Shown here: positions 11,170 through 21,348 of the stretch, piece after piece
Position numbering within the stretch: the stretch's first letter is position 1
How the letters are laid out: the number at the start of each line of letters is the position of its first letter
NCBI GenBank assembly: GCA_009733775.1
Contig: WOGZ01000417.1
Coordinates: 1-25,933 of the forward strand
Reading direction: 5' to 3'
DNA length: 25,933 nucleotides
DNA from: Alectoria sarmentosa
Lineage: Eukaryota; Ascomycota; Lecanoromycetes; Lecanorales; Parmeliaceae
The notes under the pieces: generated by a model
The model's database searches: none
Told to the model about the DNA's origin: nothing
The model's input: only the letters and a program-made list of their open reading frames with translations
Program-made: the position numbers and the translations under genes

Positions 11170-11850
11170 ATTAATTAAAGCGATTATATGTTTTTTATAA
11201 AATCTTTTAAAGTCGAAAAATGATGATTAAAAAGATTATTTAGAGAGATGAATTTCGAGAAGGATAAAGATTCATTTTTCATTTTTGATGATTATTTTAT
11301 GACGAAATTATAATTTATTATATATGTTATAAAAGATTTCATTTTTATTTATAAAAGCGATCTCGTTAAAAAAGGATTTCGATTAACGAAGTTATGAAAA
11401 TAAATGATAATTCATTATATTTTATAAAATCTGATTTTTTTTAATATAGGTCGAAAGATCGCGAATTTTTTGTCTCGCGTTAAAGCTTTTATTATTAATT
11501 ATTTATTTAATGAAAAAAAGTATATTTAATATAAATAAAAAATAAAAAAATTGATTAATGAGCTTTTTGTTTTTAAATAGAGAAAAAAAATTACAAAATA
11601 ATCGTTTACAATATAACATAAATTGTTATTATTAATAATGTGAATTTAATTTTTTTGATTAAATGAAAATCAAAATCTAAAAATTACGAATTTAAAGAAA
11701 TTTTTTGAAAAGAAACGTTTTTTTTTAAATGATTTATGAGATACGAAAAATCGCGAATAAAGAATTTAAATTCAATTTTTCAGAAGTTATTAAAGAATGC
11801 TTCGAAGTTATGTGCTCTTTTTCGTAATATTCGTAATTAAATATGTGCTC
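11170..11850 (+). pseudogene. Possible plus-strand coding remnant, unrecognised
   Basis: In the frame of an ATG at 11248-11250 the plus strand reads MNFEKDKDSFFIFDDYF, then a mixed charged sequence to about 11850, including MRYEKSRIKNLNSIFQ near 11735. Stops are somewhat fewer than chance, but not decisively so. Composition (Lys, Asp, Arg, Phe mixed) is protein-like. No family recognised and no start can be defended. It may be part of another decayed element. Confidence 0.22.
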
Positions 11851-11864
11851 ATATGTTATAAACT

Positions 11865-12027
11865 TTTTATTATAAATATTTCTCTCTTTTTTTATAATAG
11901 TTTGTTACAAATATCTTTTTTATATATAACAATTTATTGTAAATATCTTCTTTATATATGATAGTTTGTTGTAAATATTTTCTTTATATATAATAATTTG
12001 TTATAAATATCTTTAATGTTAATAATT
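11865..12027. repeat. 32-bp tandem array, four to five copies
   Basis: Clear units start at 11901, 11933, 11965 and 11997, with a weaker copy before 11901. The consensus begins TTTGTTGTAAATATCTTC and ends in a TATATA-rich tail. The full units (TTTGTTACAA, TTTATTGTAA, TTTGTTGTAA, TTTGTTATAA) differ almost entirely by transitions. The array was therefore probably built before it was mutated. Confidence 0.75.
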
Positions 12028-12793
12028 TTATGCATATGTTAATTTCACCATAAATGATCAAAGATCAAAAAAAATCCTGATCTTCTATTAATTGTCAATC
12101 ATCATCATATTATTTATCGTTATTTTCCGCTTTTTAATAATCGATTGCGTTATGTTTGAAACTTATCAATAAATAAAAAAACGAAATATAATGATTATGA
12201 TATTTACGAAATATGATAATCGAATTCAAGTTTTGATTATGATATACGCAATGAGATTTATCGATTTAAATTTATAATAAAAATGTTAAAGAATATATAT
12301 AATTGAGAATGCGCATAATTTAAACGTTCAATTTCAAATTCTCAACCGCGTTATACATGTTGAAAACCTTAACGATTTAATATAATTATATAAATATTAT
12401 GTCGACGAAATCTTTGATAACAAAATGATTTGACGTAACATTAAAAAATCGTATTATAAATTATAATAAAATTGAATAAATAGATTTTCAACGAAAATAA
12501 TAATGAAAACGATATTATGATAAATTTCGACGATTAAATGTTTTAAAAAAAGAAATTGATGAGATTCGAGGAGATGAAATGAAAAGATGAAAAAAATATT
12601 TATATTTTATCATTATACGAATTGTTTAAATACATTCTCGTGCAGCGAAAAAACGAGAAAATTATGTTTTAAATATGTCGAAATCTGTTGCGCAAAGCTT
12701 CTATTTTATTAATTTCTTTTTATAAATGATAATATGTTATGTAGAAGCCTTTTACGAAAGACTTTATTTATGATATAAAAACGATTTTTTTTT

Positions 12794-13075
12794 TATGTTT
12801 TCGAAGTCTTTCGCAAAGAGATTTTATTTCTTTTTATTACGATGTTTAAATAATTATAATTTATACGCTCTTATAATAATTGAAAATTATTTCGATAATC
12901 TTTATAAAGAAATTCGACAATTTTTATATAATTAAGCTTTCTTTTATGTCTTTGAAGTCTTTCGCAGAAAAGCTTTATTTCTTTTTATTATGATTTATGC
13001 GCCCTCGTGGCAGTTAAAGATTATTTTAATAATTTTCATAAAGAGATTCGATAATTCTCGTATAATTAATAAGTA
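12794..13075. repeat. Diverged 151-bp tandem duplication
   Basis: Two units start at 12794 and 12945. Both open with TATG-TTT-GAAGTCTTTCGCA and share a TTTATTTCTTTTTATTA block about 30 bp in. Both end with ATTCGA(C/T)AATT followed by TATAATTAA. The middle is diverged. A looser relative (CTTTTACGAAAGACTTTATTTATG) lies just upstream near 12750. The array resembles decayed satellite DNA. Confidence 0.6.
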
Positions 13076-13634
13076 TATTGAATTTTTGTTATATATATGA
13101 CAGCGATAAAGACATAAATTTAATTAGATCTTTTTAGGTAGCTAATTAATTCTTTCTCTCATATAATAATGTTTTTATTTCTTCATTTAAATCATAATGC
13201 GCATTAATGAGTTTTATGTTTATGAAACTCAGCGATTTACATAGTTTATTTAAAATAATAATTAACGATTTTATTTTAACAAAATCATTGATTAAATATT
13301 ATGAGATGAGTTATTTGAGATTATGATATTATGATACGTCGAACTTATAGAATTTAGAATTTAAGATTCAAAAATAAATATGCGACTCTGCGATAAAGCT
13401 GCAACTTTTTATTCTATAAACTTTATAACGATCTTTAATAATAATTAAAAACATTCTCAGATAATCATTATAATACGTTTTCTCAAAAATAATATTTTAA
13501 TTACGCAAAATAAATCAATAACGAATGCTCAATTGAAATATTGACGTGATAAATTCGAATATTATATATTATGTTTTTTTTAAACACTTTATTGTTGAAG
13601 ATTTTAAACGTTCTTTTAAATAATTTAAAAAAGA

Positions 13635-13639
13635 CTTTC
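13635..13639. repeat. Target-site duplication CTTTC (left copy)
   Basis: CTTTC sits immediately left of the TG that opens the left LTR. It is repeated exactly right of the CA that closes the right LTR (24830-24834). A 5-bp duplication is the normal footprint of Ty3/gypsy integrase. Confidence 0.93.
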
Positions 13640-13897
13640 TGTTGAGAATACGGTTAATTGATTATGAGGTGTTTGTCAAGTCCATGATAGGCGATATGCT
13701 CATGATTGACGACACAATGATGTCGACAATGTGATATATCAGAAAGGTCATATTTTGGGTGATTGTAAATTGATCGATTCTTTTATAAGAATTGGTTATT
13801 TATCAACTTTTTGTCAAATCATGAATTTGACAAGATATCGTTTGTTAAATAGATATAATAAGCTTGATAACATAACAATATAACGATTCTCTTGACA
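13640..13897 (-). repeat. 3' LTR (left copy), 258 bp
   Basis: It starts TGTTGAGAATACG and ends ATTCTCTTGACA on the plus strand, with the TG...CA ends typical of LTRs. It keeps more C and G than its partner at most differing sites, so it is the less mutated copy. On the minus strand it contains TTATAAAAG (near 13780-13788), a possible TATA element; the partner has CATAAAAG there. Confidence 0.95.
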
Positions 13898-14416
13898 ATT
13901 GACGAATAACAAATAATGCATTATGCTTTTATAATGCTTTTCGATGAAAAATAATAATTATTTGTTACGTTCATAATGTTTACGTGCTTCAATAATTATT
14001 TATTATTCTTATTTTAATCATATTTAAGATTTTTTATTTGATAACTCTCAAATAACATTATTAAAAATCATTAATTTATTAACGTTCGCGATTTTTTGAG
14101 GTTCGAGATCAAAAACGTTTTTCATATCATCATTTATATTAACGTTCATTAATAACGTAAATGTAAACGAATAATGACGCAATGAGCTTGATAATTTAAT
14201 AATTTCGAATTATTTGACGAACTTTGTTTGATTAAATTTGCGTTTATAATTTATAAATGTAAACGTAAACGTAAATGTAAACGAATAATTGCGTAATGAG
14301 CTTGATAATTTGATAATCTTTAATTATTCGTGACGACGTAATGAGTGATCACATTTTAATTTGTTAACAATAATATCGAACGTCGAAAGAGATTTCTTTA
14401 TTGAATATTCATATTT
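13898..14416. other. Element 3' untranslated region
   Basis: This lies between the accessory ORF stop and the 3' LTR. No obvious polypurine tract adjoins the LTR, perhaps because RIP has altered it. It contains a direct duplication (14157-14335) and GTAAAC hexamer repeats. Confidence 0.5.
14157..14335. repeat. Direct duplication (about 64 bp, 114-bp spacing) with GTAAAC hexamers
   Basis: GTAAATGTAAACGAATAAT...GAGCTTGATAATTT at 14157-14220 recurs at 14271-14335 with mainly transition differences. Four tandem hexamers (GTAAAC or GTAAAT) lie at 14259-14282. Confidence 0.65.
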
Positions 14417-15818
14417 TTAATTAAATTTAATTTGATCAATTTGATTTATTCGATTAAAAATTGAAGGCTTTGATTTAAAAAGAGACTCATTTTTAAAAAA
14501 ATAATTGAGTGAAAGTTCGAAAACAGATCGTTGACGAGGTAGAATTGAATCGATGGCATGATGAATTAGATCGACATATAGTTTTGAATTGATTGAATTG
14601 ACATTGTCGTTATTCGCGTCGCCTTTTTTTAAGATCTTATGTCGCTTAAAAGTGATTTTTATATCAAATGCGACGATCGATTCGGCGACGACGTTTATTT
14701 CAACGCGAATATTCGTTTTAACGATTTTTTTCTTAAGCGAATGTGTAAGTTGTTTGCGTAAATTGTTTTTAATTTTATTTTTTCTCTTTTGAGAATTGAG
14801 TTTATATATTTTTTGATCATTATCATCGTTATTTTCGTTATTATCGATAATATTGATACGTTTTTCAATTATCGAACGATGTGATGTGACGTTGAATTCG
14901 TAATATCGCTCGATTGTCGCATTATTCTTTTTCATTTTTGATGTTAATCGACGAAATCGCTCAGCACGCTTTAATAACGCGTAATTAATTTTATTATATC
15001 AATTTACATTTAAATTAATTTGTTTATCAACATCGATTATACGCTTATATTTTATAAACGTATATAAAACATTATTTTATTGATTAAGATTTGTTATAAA
15101 CGCGTATAATTTTTTGATTTTAATTATATTAATTATGAATGCTCTGTCAAATTTATAATAAACGTGAAATTTTTAAAATTCGATTTTGATCTCATTATCG
15201 AACATTTCTTTTTTATAAATCTTGATTCGATTATTTTTTTTGATAAAATCGATTTTTTCGTATTTAATATAAATCGCCTTCGTTTAATTATTTTCGATAT
15301 TTAAATTCGCGAAAAATTGTGATGTAATGTATCGATATGCGAAATAAAAGTCAAAATTAAACTTTTTTAATAAATCAAAAAGTTTTTCTTTGACGAGGAT
15401 TTTAATGATTTGATTTTTAATAATATTATTATTATTCGCGTTTTTAATCGCAATATCATTAATTATTTTTATATATATTTATAAAACGTTTTTGAAAATT
15501 TCGCGTTTTTAATCGCAATATCATTAATTATTTTTATATATATTTATAAAACGTTTTTGAAAATTTCGCGTTTTTAATCGCAATATCATTAATTATTTTT
15601 ATATATATTTATAAAACGTTTTTGAAAATTTCGGATTTGTTTTTATAAGTTTATAATTATGTTTCATTTAATAATTTATTTAAATTAACATTTTGATTTA
15701 AGATTATGTAAATATGTTTATTAATGATAATCAATTTTTATATCATCACATCGTTAAATTCGATATATTTGATTATTAAAAAAACAATAACATTGATTAT
15801 TGTCTTCGTTTTTCTCAT
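14417..15818 (-). pseudogene. Accessory ORF downstream of pol, about 424 codons ancestrally, unknown family
   Basis: From an ATG at 15816-15818 (MRKTKTIINVIVF) the minus strand keeps one reading frame to the stop at 14417. It has only about eight internal stops, against nearly 40 expected by chance at this composition. They fall at sites that fit Gln or Trp (for example EF*KFH, NQ*NNV, VN*YNK). The frame is consistent only if two of the three 65-bp units at 15437-15631 are discounted, which leaves exactly 424 codons. The C-terminal 172 codons (14417-14935) are fully open. They are charged and Asn/Lys-rich, with a stretch (ALLKRAERFRRL) just upstream. I recognise no domain; it is not gag, pol or a clear envelope protein. 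It is on the same strand as gag-pol and inside the LTRs, so it is either an extra element gene or captured or nested sequence. Confidence 0.7.
15435..15633. repeat. Perfect 65-bp triplication
   Basis: Three identical 65-bp units lie at 15437-15501, 15502-15566 and 15567-15631, each beginning CGCGTTTTTAATCGCAATAT. There is no mismatch among the copies, unlike every other repeat in the AT-rich part. The two extra units add 130 bp and shift the reading frame of the accessory ORF. The amplification must therefore be younger than the surrounding point mutations. Units this short are also below the size usually recognised by RIP. Confidence 0.95.
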
Positions 15819-15861
15819 CTTTTTTATTAAAAACGTTAATTTATCTTTAATTTTGATTTGA

Positions 15862-16251
15862 ATATTTATTAACGTAATCTTAAATAATTATTTTATCGAA
15901 ATTATAAATTTTGATAATATAATTTTTAACGAAAATGATTTGAATTGATTTCGTAAATCTTTTAATTTTTATATAACGTTCGACGTATCTTTTATTATAA
16001 TTGTTAACGCGATTTCATTGATAAAGCGAAATTTCGTTTTAATTAATGATAAAATAAAGATCGATTTAATGAAAATAATTAAAATCGAAGATTTATTAAA
16101 AAGCGTCGAAATCGATAATAATAATAAACGATTCAAAGATTCATTTATTTGATCAACGATTAAATCAAAACATTTAATAAGAATTTATTTTGTTAACGCA
16201 AATTATAAGAGCGACGGTATATATAAATCGTTATTCGTTATGTATAAATAA
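15862..16251 (+). pseudogene. Antisense coding remnant inside the gypsy element, unrecognised
   Basis: The plus strand reads about 128 codons with only two internal stops, ending at TAA TAA (16249-16254). The antisense of the same triplets would have about eleven stops, so the plus strand was coding. Recognisable stretches include LIKRNFVLINDKIKIDLM, IIKIEDLLKSVEIDNNN and SKHLIRIYFVNANYKSDG. It runs opposite to gag-pol and divergently from the accessory ORF, whose ATG is only about 45 bp away. No upstream ATG is in frame, so the 5' end is missing or spliced. Family unknown. Confidence 0.6.
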
Positions 16252-17319
16252 TAAAATGTTTTCTTTTCATAAATGAAATAAAATTGTTTTTTTTTTAATT
16301 TATGAAATTTTGTTTTTTTTTCGATTTTTTAAGGATTCGAATTGATTGATCTTATTCGTTTAATTTTCTTATCGTCATATAAACGATATGATTATATATA
16401 TATAATGTTCTTATTTTCATCGCGCTCAAATTCGTTTATTATCGAATTTATATTTATTTTATTTATGATGATGTGCTTAATTGTTTAAAAGATTTTTGAT
16501 TATCGTTTATTTTTTTTTCGTTGTGAGATTTGCGTTTTTATTATTTTATAAATAAAAAAATTAAATAATAATGTTTTAATAAAAAAATAATTTTTTATAT
16601 TCTTAAATTTAAGTTTTTTTATGAATTAATTTAATATCAATGAATTTTTTATTTTTTTTAGATCGACGGGAATAAGATTTTGCAATCACACGTATGCTTT
16701 TTTATAATGATTTCAATTCTTTAATTCTCACGCTTAATATCTTTTTTCATTTATTATTAAATGTTTTTTCGATGTTAATTTTGAAATAATATCATTATTC
16801 GTTATATTTTAAATATTATTAATCAAAATAATTATTAATTCGATAATCTTTTCGATAAATTATATAATAAATGATTATTTTTCTTGCTTTTTCGATTTAA
16901 TCAATTTTTTATTGATGTTAATAAGGTTTATTATAATTAAATTAATAAATAAAACGATCGTTGAGCAAAAACGATAAAATGAGCAATAATCACGAAATAT
17001 TTGATATTAAAAAAATGAATTAACAATATAAAATTTCACGTTAAATCTTATTTTCGTTTTAATATAATTATTTATCGCATTAATTAATTATAAATTCATT
17101 TTTAATAAATATACTCATAATTAAATAATAAACATTTATTTTAACATCTTAAAATGATAATTTAACGTTTTCATTTTGCATAAATAAACATGTTAATCAC
17201 GATTAAAAATTATCATGATTGACATTGAAAGCATTAACGATCTTTTTGAATTTGTTACGTTTTATACATTATTGCGAAAACATGTTAATTGAAATAATTA
17301 TAAATTTAACATTTTTTTT
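16252..17319. other. AT-rich spacer between pol and the accessory genes
   Basis: The region is rich in T and A homopolymers with frequent stops on both strands. I see no coding signal, repeat or RNA gene. Confidence 0.4.
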
Positions 17320-17346
17320 TGATTGATTATGTTTTGGGATTTGCTG

Positions 17347-17540
17347 CTCGGGCGTGTGAGTCTTTTTATATTTATCGATTAAATTCTTTGCATTTTTCAA
17401 TAAATCATTTTTATATCATTAATCGAATTTTAATCTTTATTTTAATCATCGTATAAGATATTTAATTATTAACTTTTTCATTTCATAATAACGTTGACGT
17501 TTATTAATCAACTTTTTTATGACATATTTATATCATTTCT
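17347..17540 (-). other. Chromodomain at the C-terminus of pol
   Basis: Chromodomains bind methylated histone H3 and steer chromovirus integration into heterochromatin. After integrase the frame reads KKLINKRQRYYEMKK, then KYLIR*LK*RLKFD**YKN, then LLKNAKNLIDKYKKTH. This matches the chromodomain pattern [IV]L-x-x-R...YLV(K/R)W-x-G-x-x-x-x-x-x-W-E...L...A-x-x-x-(I/L)-x-x-(F/Y) with the aromatic-cage Trp codons turned to stops. It ends near HTPE (17347-17358). Confidence 0.8.
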
Positions 17541-17559
17541 TATTAAATTCGATAATCAT

Positions 17560-18645
17560 TGATAAATAATTAAATCGAATAAAGCGATTATATAAATTTT
17601 CGTTTTTGAGCATTAATTCGAGTTGCGTAATCGATATAACGAAATGAATTTATTAATAAATCGATACGTTTATTTTATATATTAAATTATCGATTTTTTA
17701 AAAAATCTTGAACGAGTTTGCTTTTTGATTAATAAATTTAAAATTGAAAATTTTAAATAAATTATATTCGTGATAAAACTTCAAAAAAACCTTTTTATTT
17801 TTATTAATAAAAATTAATCGATAATGAGCATCGTAAACAATTTTCATTTTAATGTTAATTTAAACGATTGCTTTTTTCGCGTCTTTGATATTAATAAATC
17901 GTTTTGATAAAAATTCGTTATTTCGAATTTGATTTAAAATTAATAATGAAAAAATATCGTGAAAACGATAATCATAAATGATCTCGTTTATATTTAATTT
18001 TATAATCGAATTCGATAAATTATTAAATATATCATATAAACGTGATAAATATTTTATTCAATCGACGATGAAATTGTTTATTAATCAATAACGTAAAACA
18101 ATTTCGATCGTTTGATTGATTTTTTTTGATTAATCATTAATTTATAAATGATATGTCGTATTAATTAAAAAATTAACGTTTAATTTTTTGAAAATAAATT
18201 TTCAAAAAACGAATATGAATTTTTTGTCGCGATTAAAAATAAATGTTATCGATAAATCTTAATTGACAATTTTATTTAAAAAGGTTTCGACTCAATTCTT
18301 CGTTGAGAAGATATTTTTATTAAAAATAAAAATAATTTTTTTGAAAAACTTGCAAATTATTAATATAATAATGTTTATTTTTTTTTATTATTTTTGATAA
18401 TATTAATATGAAATCAACGATAATTGTGTGATGCGATATTGACGATTCGATTATAAAAATAAATGAATCGTATTCCGTATAACGTTTTATTTAATTAATG
18501 TTATATTTATAATAATGATGAATATAATGATAAAGTCGACGAGTAAGTTTTTTAAAAAAATAATTATTCGTAATCATTTTATACGTTTTATTGAATTTAA
18601 TATATGCATTTTCATTATGTGTTTATTGAAAAATCTTTTTTTTAA
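17560..18645 (-). other. Gypsy integrase: HHCC finger and DDE core, catalytic residues lost
   Basis: Integrase inserts the cDNA into host DNA. The HHCC finger is seen as HNENAYIKFNKTY (near 18580-18620) followed by IHHYYKYNIN (about 18494-18523). Both Cys of the C-x-x-C are now Tyr, single G-to-A changes. In the core the first Asp survives (IVDFI, 18413-18415). The second is Asn (FIFNRDKKF, 18232-18234). The catalytic Glu of the Q-S-E-R-T-N motif is Lys (18124-18126). The C-terminal part (NEIIYDYRFHDIFSLL, then KVFLKFYHEYNL) fits the GPY/F-type tail before the chromodomain. Confidence 0.9.
18378..18386. other. Frameshift at a nine-T run within integrase
   Basis: On the minus strand the frame before this A9 run (IVDFILILSKIIKK) and after it (INIIILIICKFFKK) both match integrase, but in different phases. 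This places a one-base indel here. Confidence 0.75.
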
Positions 18646-18899
18646 ACTTCTTAAATAAATAAAATCGCATTTTGTTAAAAGAATTTATAAAATATAATAA
18701 ATCGTCGATGAGATGAAATTGAATATCAAGAATTAAATTTTCATTTTTTAACATTTTTTATATTTTAATTCATTTCTTATCCTTGATATAAAAAATTTGA
18801 ATTTTCGTTTTAAATTTTTTTGATATTTTTATCAAAAATTCGTTAAAAATAAATATTTCGTCAAGAATGTTTTTTTTCGAAGTTGATATGTTTCTTTCG

Positions 18900-19340
18900 A
18901 GTGTCGATTCACTCATAAATTTAAAAAAAACATTCGATATCACGTGTTGTTTATTAGGTTTATAACGAACATTAAGTTTAAATTATGATAAATATTGTGA
19001 TGCTTTTATTAAGCGTAAATTCAATTTGTTTATTAAAAATGATATCAAATTGATTTATTTGATAATGTTAATTGTTATTAAATAATTCGTATATACGATT
19101 ATGATATATAACGAATTGTTAATGAAATGTTTAATTTTGCGGATTATTTAAATTAATTCGATAACCTTCAACTCAGTTAATTAATAATGAAATTCAACGT
19201 CATTTAACGATTTAAAAAGAAATAATATTAATATGATATCGTTTTTGAAAAAATCATTATTTTCGAAATTATTTTTGATATGATATATATGAATATCAAA
19301 GCCGCGCTCTTTGAAAACGTCGATATCGATATAAATTTAT
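18900..19340 (-). other. Gypsy RNase H domain (decayed)
   Basis: LYIDIDVFKERGFDIHIYHIK at about 19271-19336 matches the gypsy RNase H start (x-D-A-S...GFG-x-x-YH); both Asp codons (19319-19321, 19325-19327) are intact. IVYTNYL (about 19085-19110) is the YTDH motif with Asp changed to Asn. KLNLRLIKASQYLS and VRYKPNKQHVISN follow, as in the end of this domain (R-x-KPGK-x-x-x-x-DALSR). The frame is shifted by one relative to RT. Confidence 0.9.
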
Positions 19341-19560
19341 TATTCTCGATTAAAATATATCAAAAAATTCGATGAAAAAAAAAATCTTATAATAAACGAA
19401 AAAAGTCAAATAGCAATTGTTTTTTATCGATAATTTTTTTTTTAATGAATTTTCATCGTTTTTATTTTTCAACAATAAGCGATTTTTTTAATAAAAAGAT
19501 CTTTTCTCGTTAAAGAGATTTCGTCTTTTGCGTGTAATACGCAATTTTGATCTTTATTCA

Positions 19561-20290
19561 TCTCGTTAATCCGAGATAATGTTTCAAAATTTTAAAATTA
19601 ATAAAAAATTTGATATTCGTCAAGACTTCAATTCGTTTTTTTATCGTGAATAATTTGAAAATATCGATTTTTTGCTCGAGAAGGATGACGTTTGAATAAT
19701 TTAAAAATGTCTTTTTTGAATTTATGATAATTTTCAATTTTTTTAATAATTGAAAGAATTTATAAAGATGTTCAATATGCAATTCGAAATTTTTTGAAAA
19801 TGTTATTAAATCGTCGATATAGGCTTTAACGAAATTTTTAAAAGATTTTAATTTTTTGTTTATGATATGTTACATATATGATAACGAGCCCTTAAAACTC
19901 ATTATAACGATTTTGAAATATTCGAATTTTTAATGAAAAGTAATCATTTGTTTATGTTAATTTTCGAATTAAATATTAAATTGAAAAAAAAATTAAAAAT
20001 TATCGAGAATATTAATGCATTTTATATTTTATAATAAATTAATCATATCATTTTATAATAACAATGAATAAAAATTCGTGATAATGATTCGATTAAGTTT
20101 ACGAATATTCACAATTATTTTTGATTTTCTTTTTGATAACTTTTTCGACTTTTCGAATATCGTTTTTTAAATTATAAACATAAATCAAAAGAAAAAAATA
20201 GGCTTCGTTGTTTATTTCATTTTGTTTTACGCATATAATTTATCGAATTTTTTATCAATTGTTTCTCTGTTTATCGCGTTAAATAAATAA
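19561..20290 (-). other. Gypsy reverse transcriptase (YIDD box intact)
   Basis: Reverse transcriptase copies element RNA into cDNA. Blocks in order: KSKIIVNIRKLNRI (the R-x-V-x-D-x-R-x-LN box, Asp to Asn), KCINILD (the Y-x-x-x-D catalytic Asp box, Asp kept), MITFH*KFEYFKIVIMSFKGSLSYM*HIIN (TAF...MPFG-x-x-x-x-P-x-x-FQ region), and AYIDDLITFS with both catalytic Asp codons intact (19810-19821). The thumb reads HIEHLYKFFQLLKKLKIIIN, TFLNYSNVILLEQKI and LKHYLGLT. The 74-codon open segment at 19558-19782 belongs to this domain. Confidence 0.95.
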
Positions 20291-20394
20291 TTTTTTTGAA
20301 TGAATTTGAAAATCGACGTGAAATTTCAATCGATGTTTAAATTGATTTTCATAAAATCATTTTTTAAAATGTTTATAATCTCATCAATGTTTTT

Positions 20395-20697
20395 TTAAAT
20401 ATCGACGTATTCGATTATTAAGGTTTTCAAATTAACAATTTGTTTCTCGATATCACACATTGAGATATTATTATTCATTTTGATATCGAAATTATCTTTT
20501 GACGCGTTAACCCTCAATTTTCGGTTTTTTATTATTAAATCGTAATCGTTTAAATGAGCAACGAGATATGAGTCGACGTTATATTCAATAATAATGTTTA
20601 AATTGAAATATCGAAATATAATCTTAATAATATCAACATTATTTTTAATATAAATGAAAAAAATCTCGACGTTTATTATGTAGATATAAATTTTCAC
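20395..20697 (-). other. Protease-RT linker segment, 100 open codons
   Basis: In frame with RT and the finger, this open stretch carries NVEIFFIYIKNNVDIIKI and IIEYNVDSYLVAHLNDYDL. It resembles the conserved linker of fungal gypsy pol proteins that ends with a G-x-x-x-EY-x-x-D...A-x-x-DD-x-DL pattern. It continues across one stop at 20395 into the RT N-terminus. Confidence 0.7.
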
Positions 20698-20929
20698 ATA
20701 ATTAAATTCGAATAAATAATTTTTATTTGATAAAGACGTTAAAATACGTAATTCGATAAATATTTTTATTATCGATTTGAAAAAGATCGCAATTTTTTTT
20801 TGATTGCGTACGATTTATCGTATATCAACATTATCTTTGATTTTGATTTGAATATTTATTATTAAATCATTGTAATTTTTGATTAATAGTTTTTTCTCAT
20901 TAACGTCAATGTTTATACATTTTGAATTT

Positions 20930-21348
20930 AAGATATTCATTTTTAAAAGCATTTTTGTTTTAAGGTCATTGATAATATGTATCTTTTTGCGTATATAAAT
21001 TATTAATTATTAATTATTAAACGTGTTAAAAATGTATAGATCGAGAAGATAATAATCATTGATTATATGTTTAAAAATGTCAATTTCTTTAATGTTGATA
21101 TTTATTTTAATTCTTTTAATTAAAACATTTGATAAAAAAAATTTCAAATTTTTTTTGTTAATCAACGATATAATGCATTTTGAATTCACGCAAATGATGA
21201 TTTTAATTTCTTATAAGACAAAAAACATTATTAAAATAATGAAATATCATTTTCTGAAAGCGAGTTTTATATTTAATATTTTTTTTAATATTAATTCAAT
21301 GATAAAACATTCGAGATTTACGAAATATGTCGTTTTTTCGATCTTCTT
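20930..21348 (-). other. Putative aspartic protease region (decayed)
   Basis: Position and frame fit the retroviral-type protease that processes gag-pol. VNLECFIELI at 21292-21321 lies where a D-S/T-G-C-S...LI active site would be: Asn, Glu and Phe fit Asp, Gly and Ser after transitions. The Leu needs more than one change from Ser or Thr, so the match is tentative. The plus-strand frame at 21059-21526 is the antisense shadow. Confidence 0.45.

Noticed and set aside
1..13634. tRNA or rRNA genes
   Set aside because: No cloverleaf-like GC-containing segment or rRNA-like conserved block was seen; the few GC islands are hairpin or repeat sequence.
14589..14792. 67-codon plus-strand frame
   Set aside because: It is antisense to the open C-terminal part of the accessory ORF; very hydrophobic, as expected of a shadow.
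15435..15633. CRISPR-like array
   Set aside because: The 65-bp units are directly contiguous with no spacers, so this is a simple tandem triplication.
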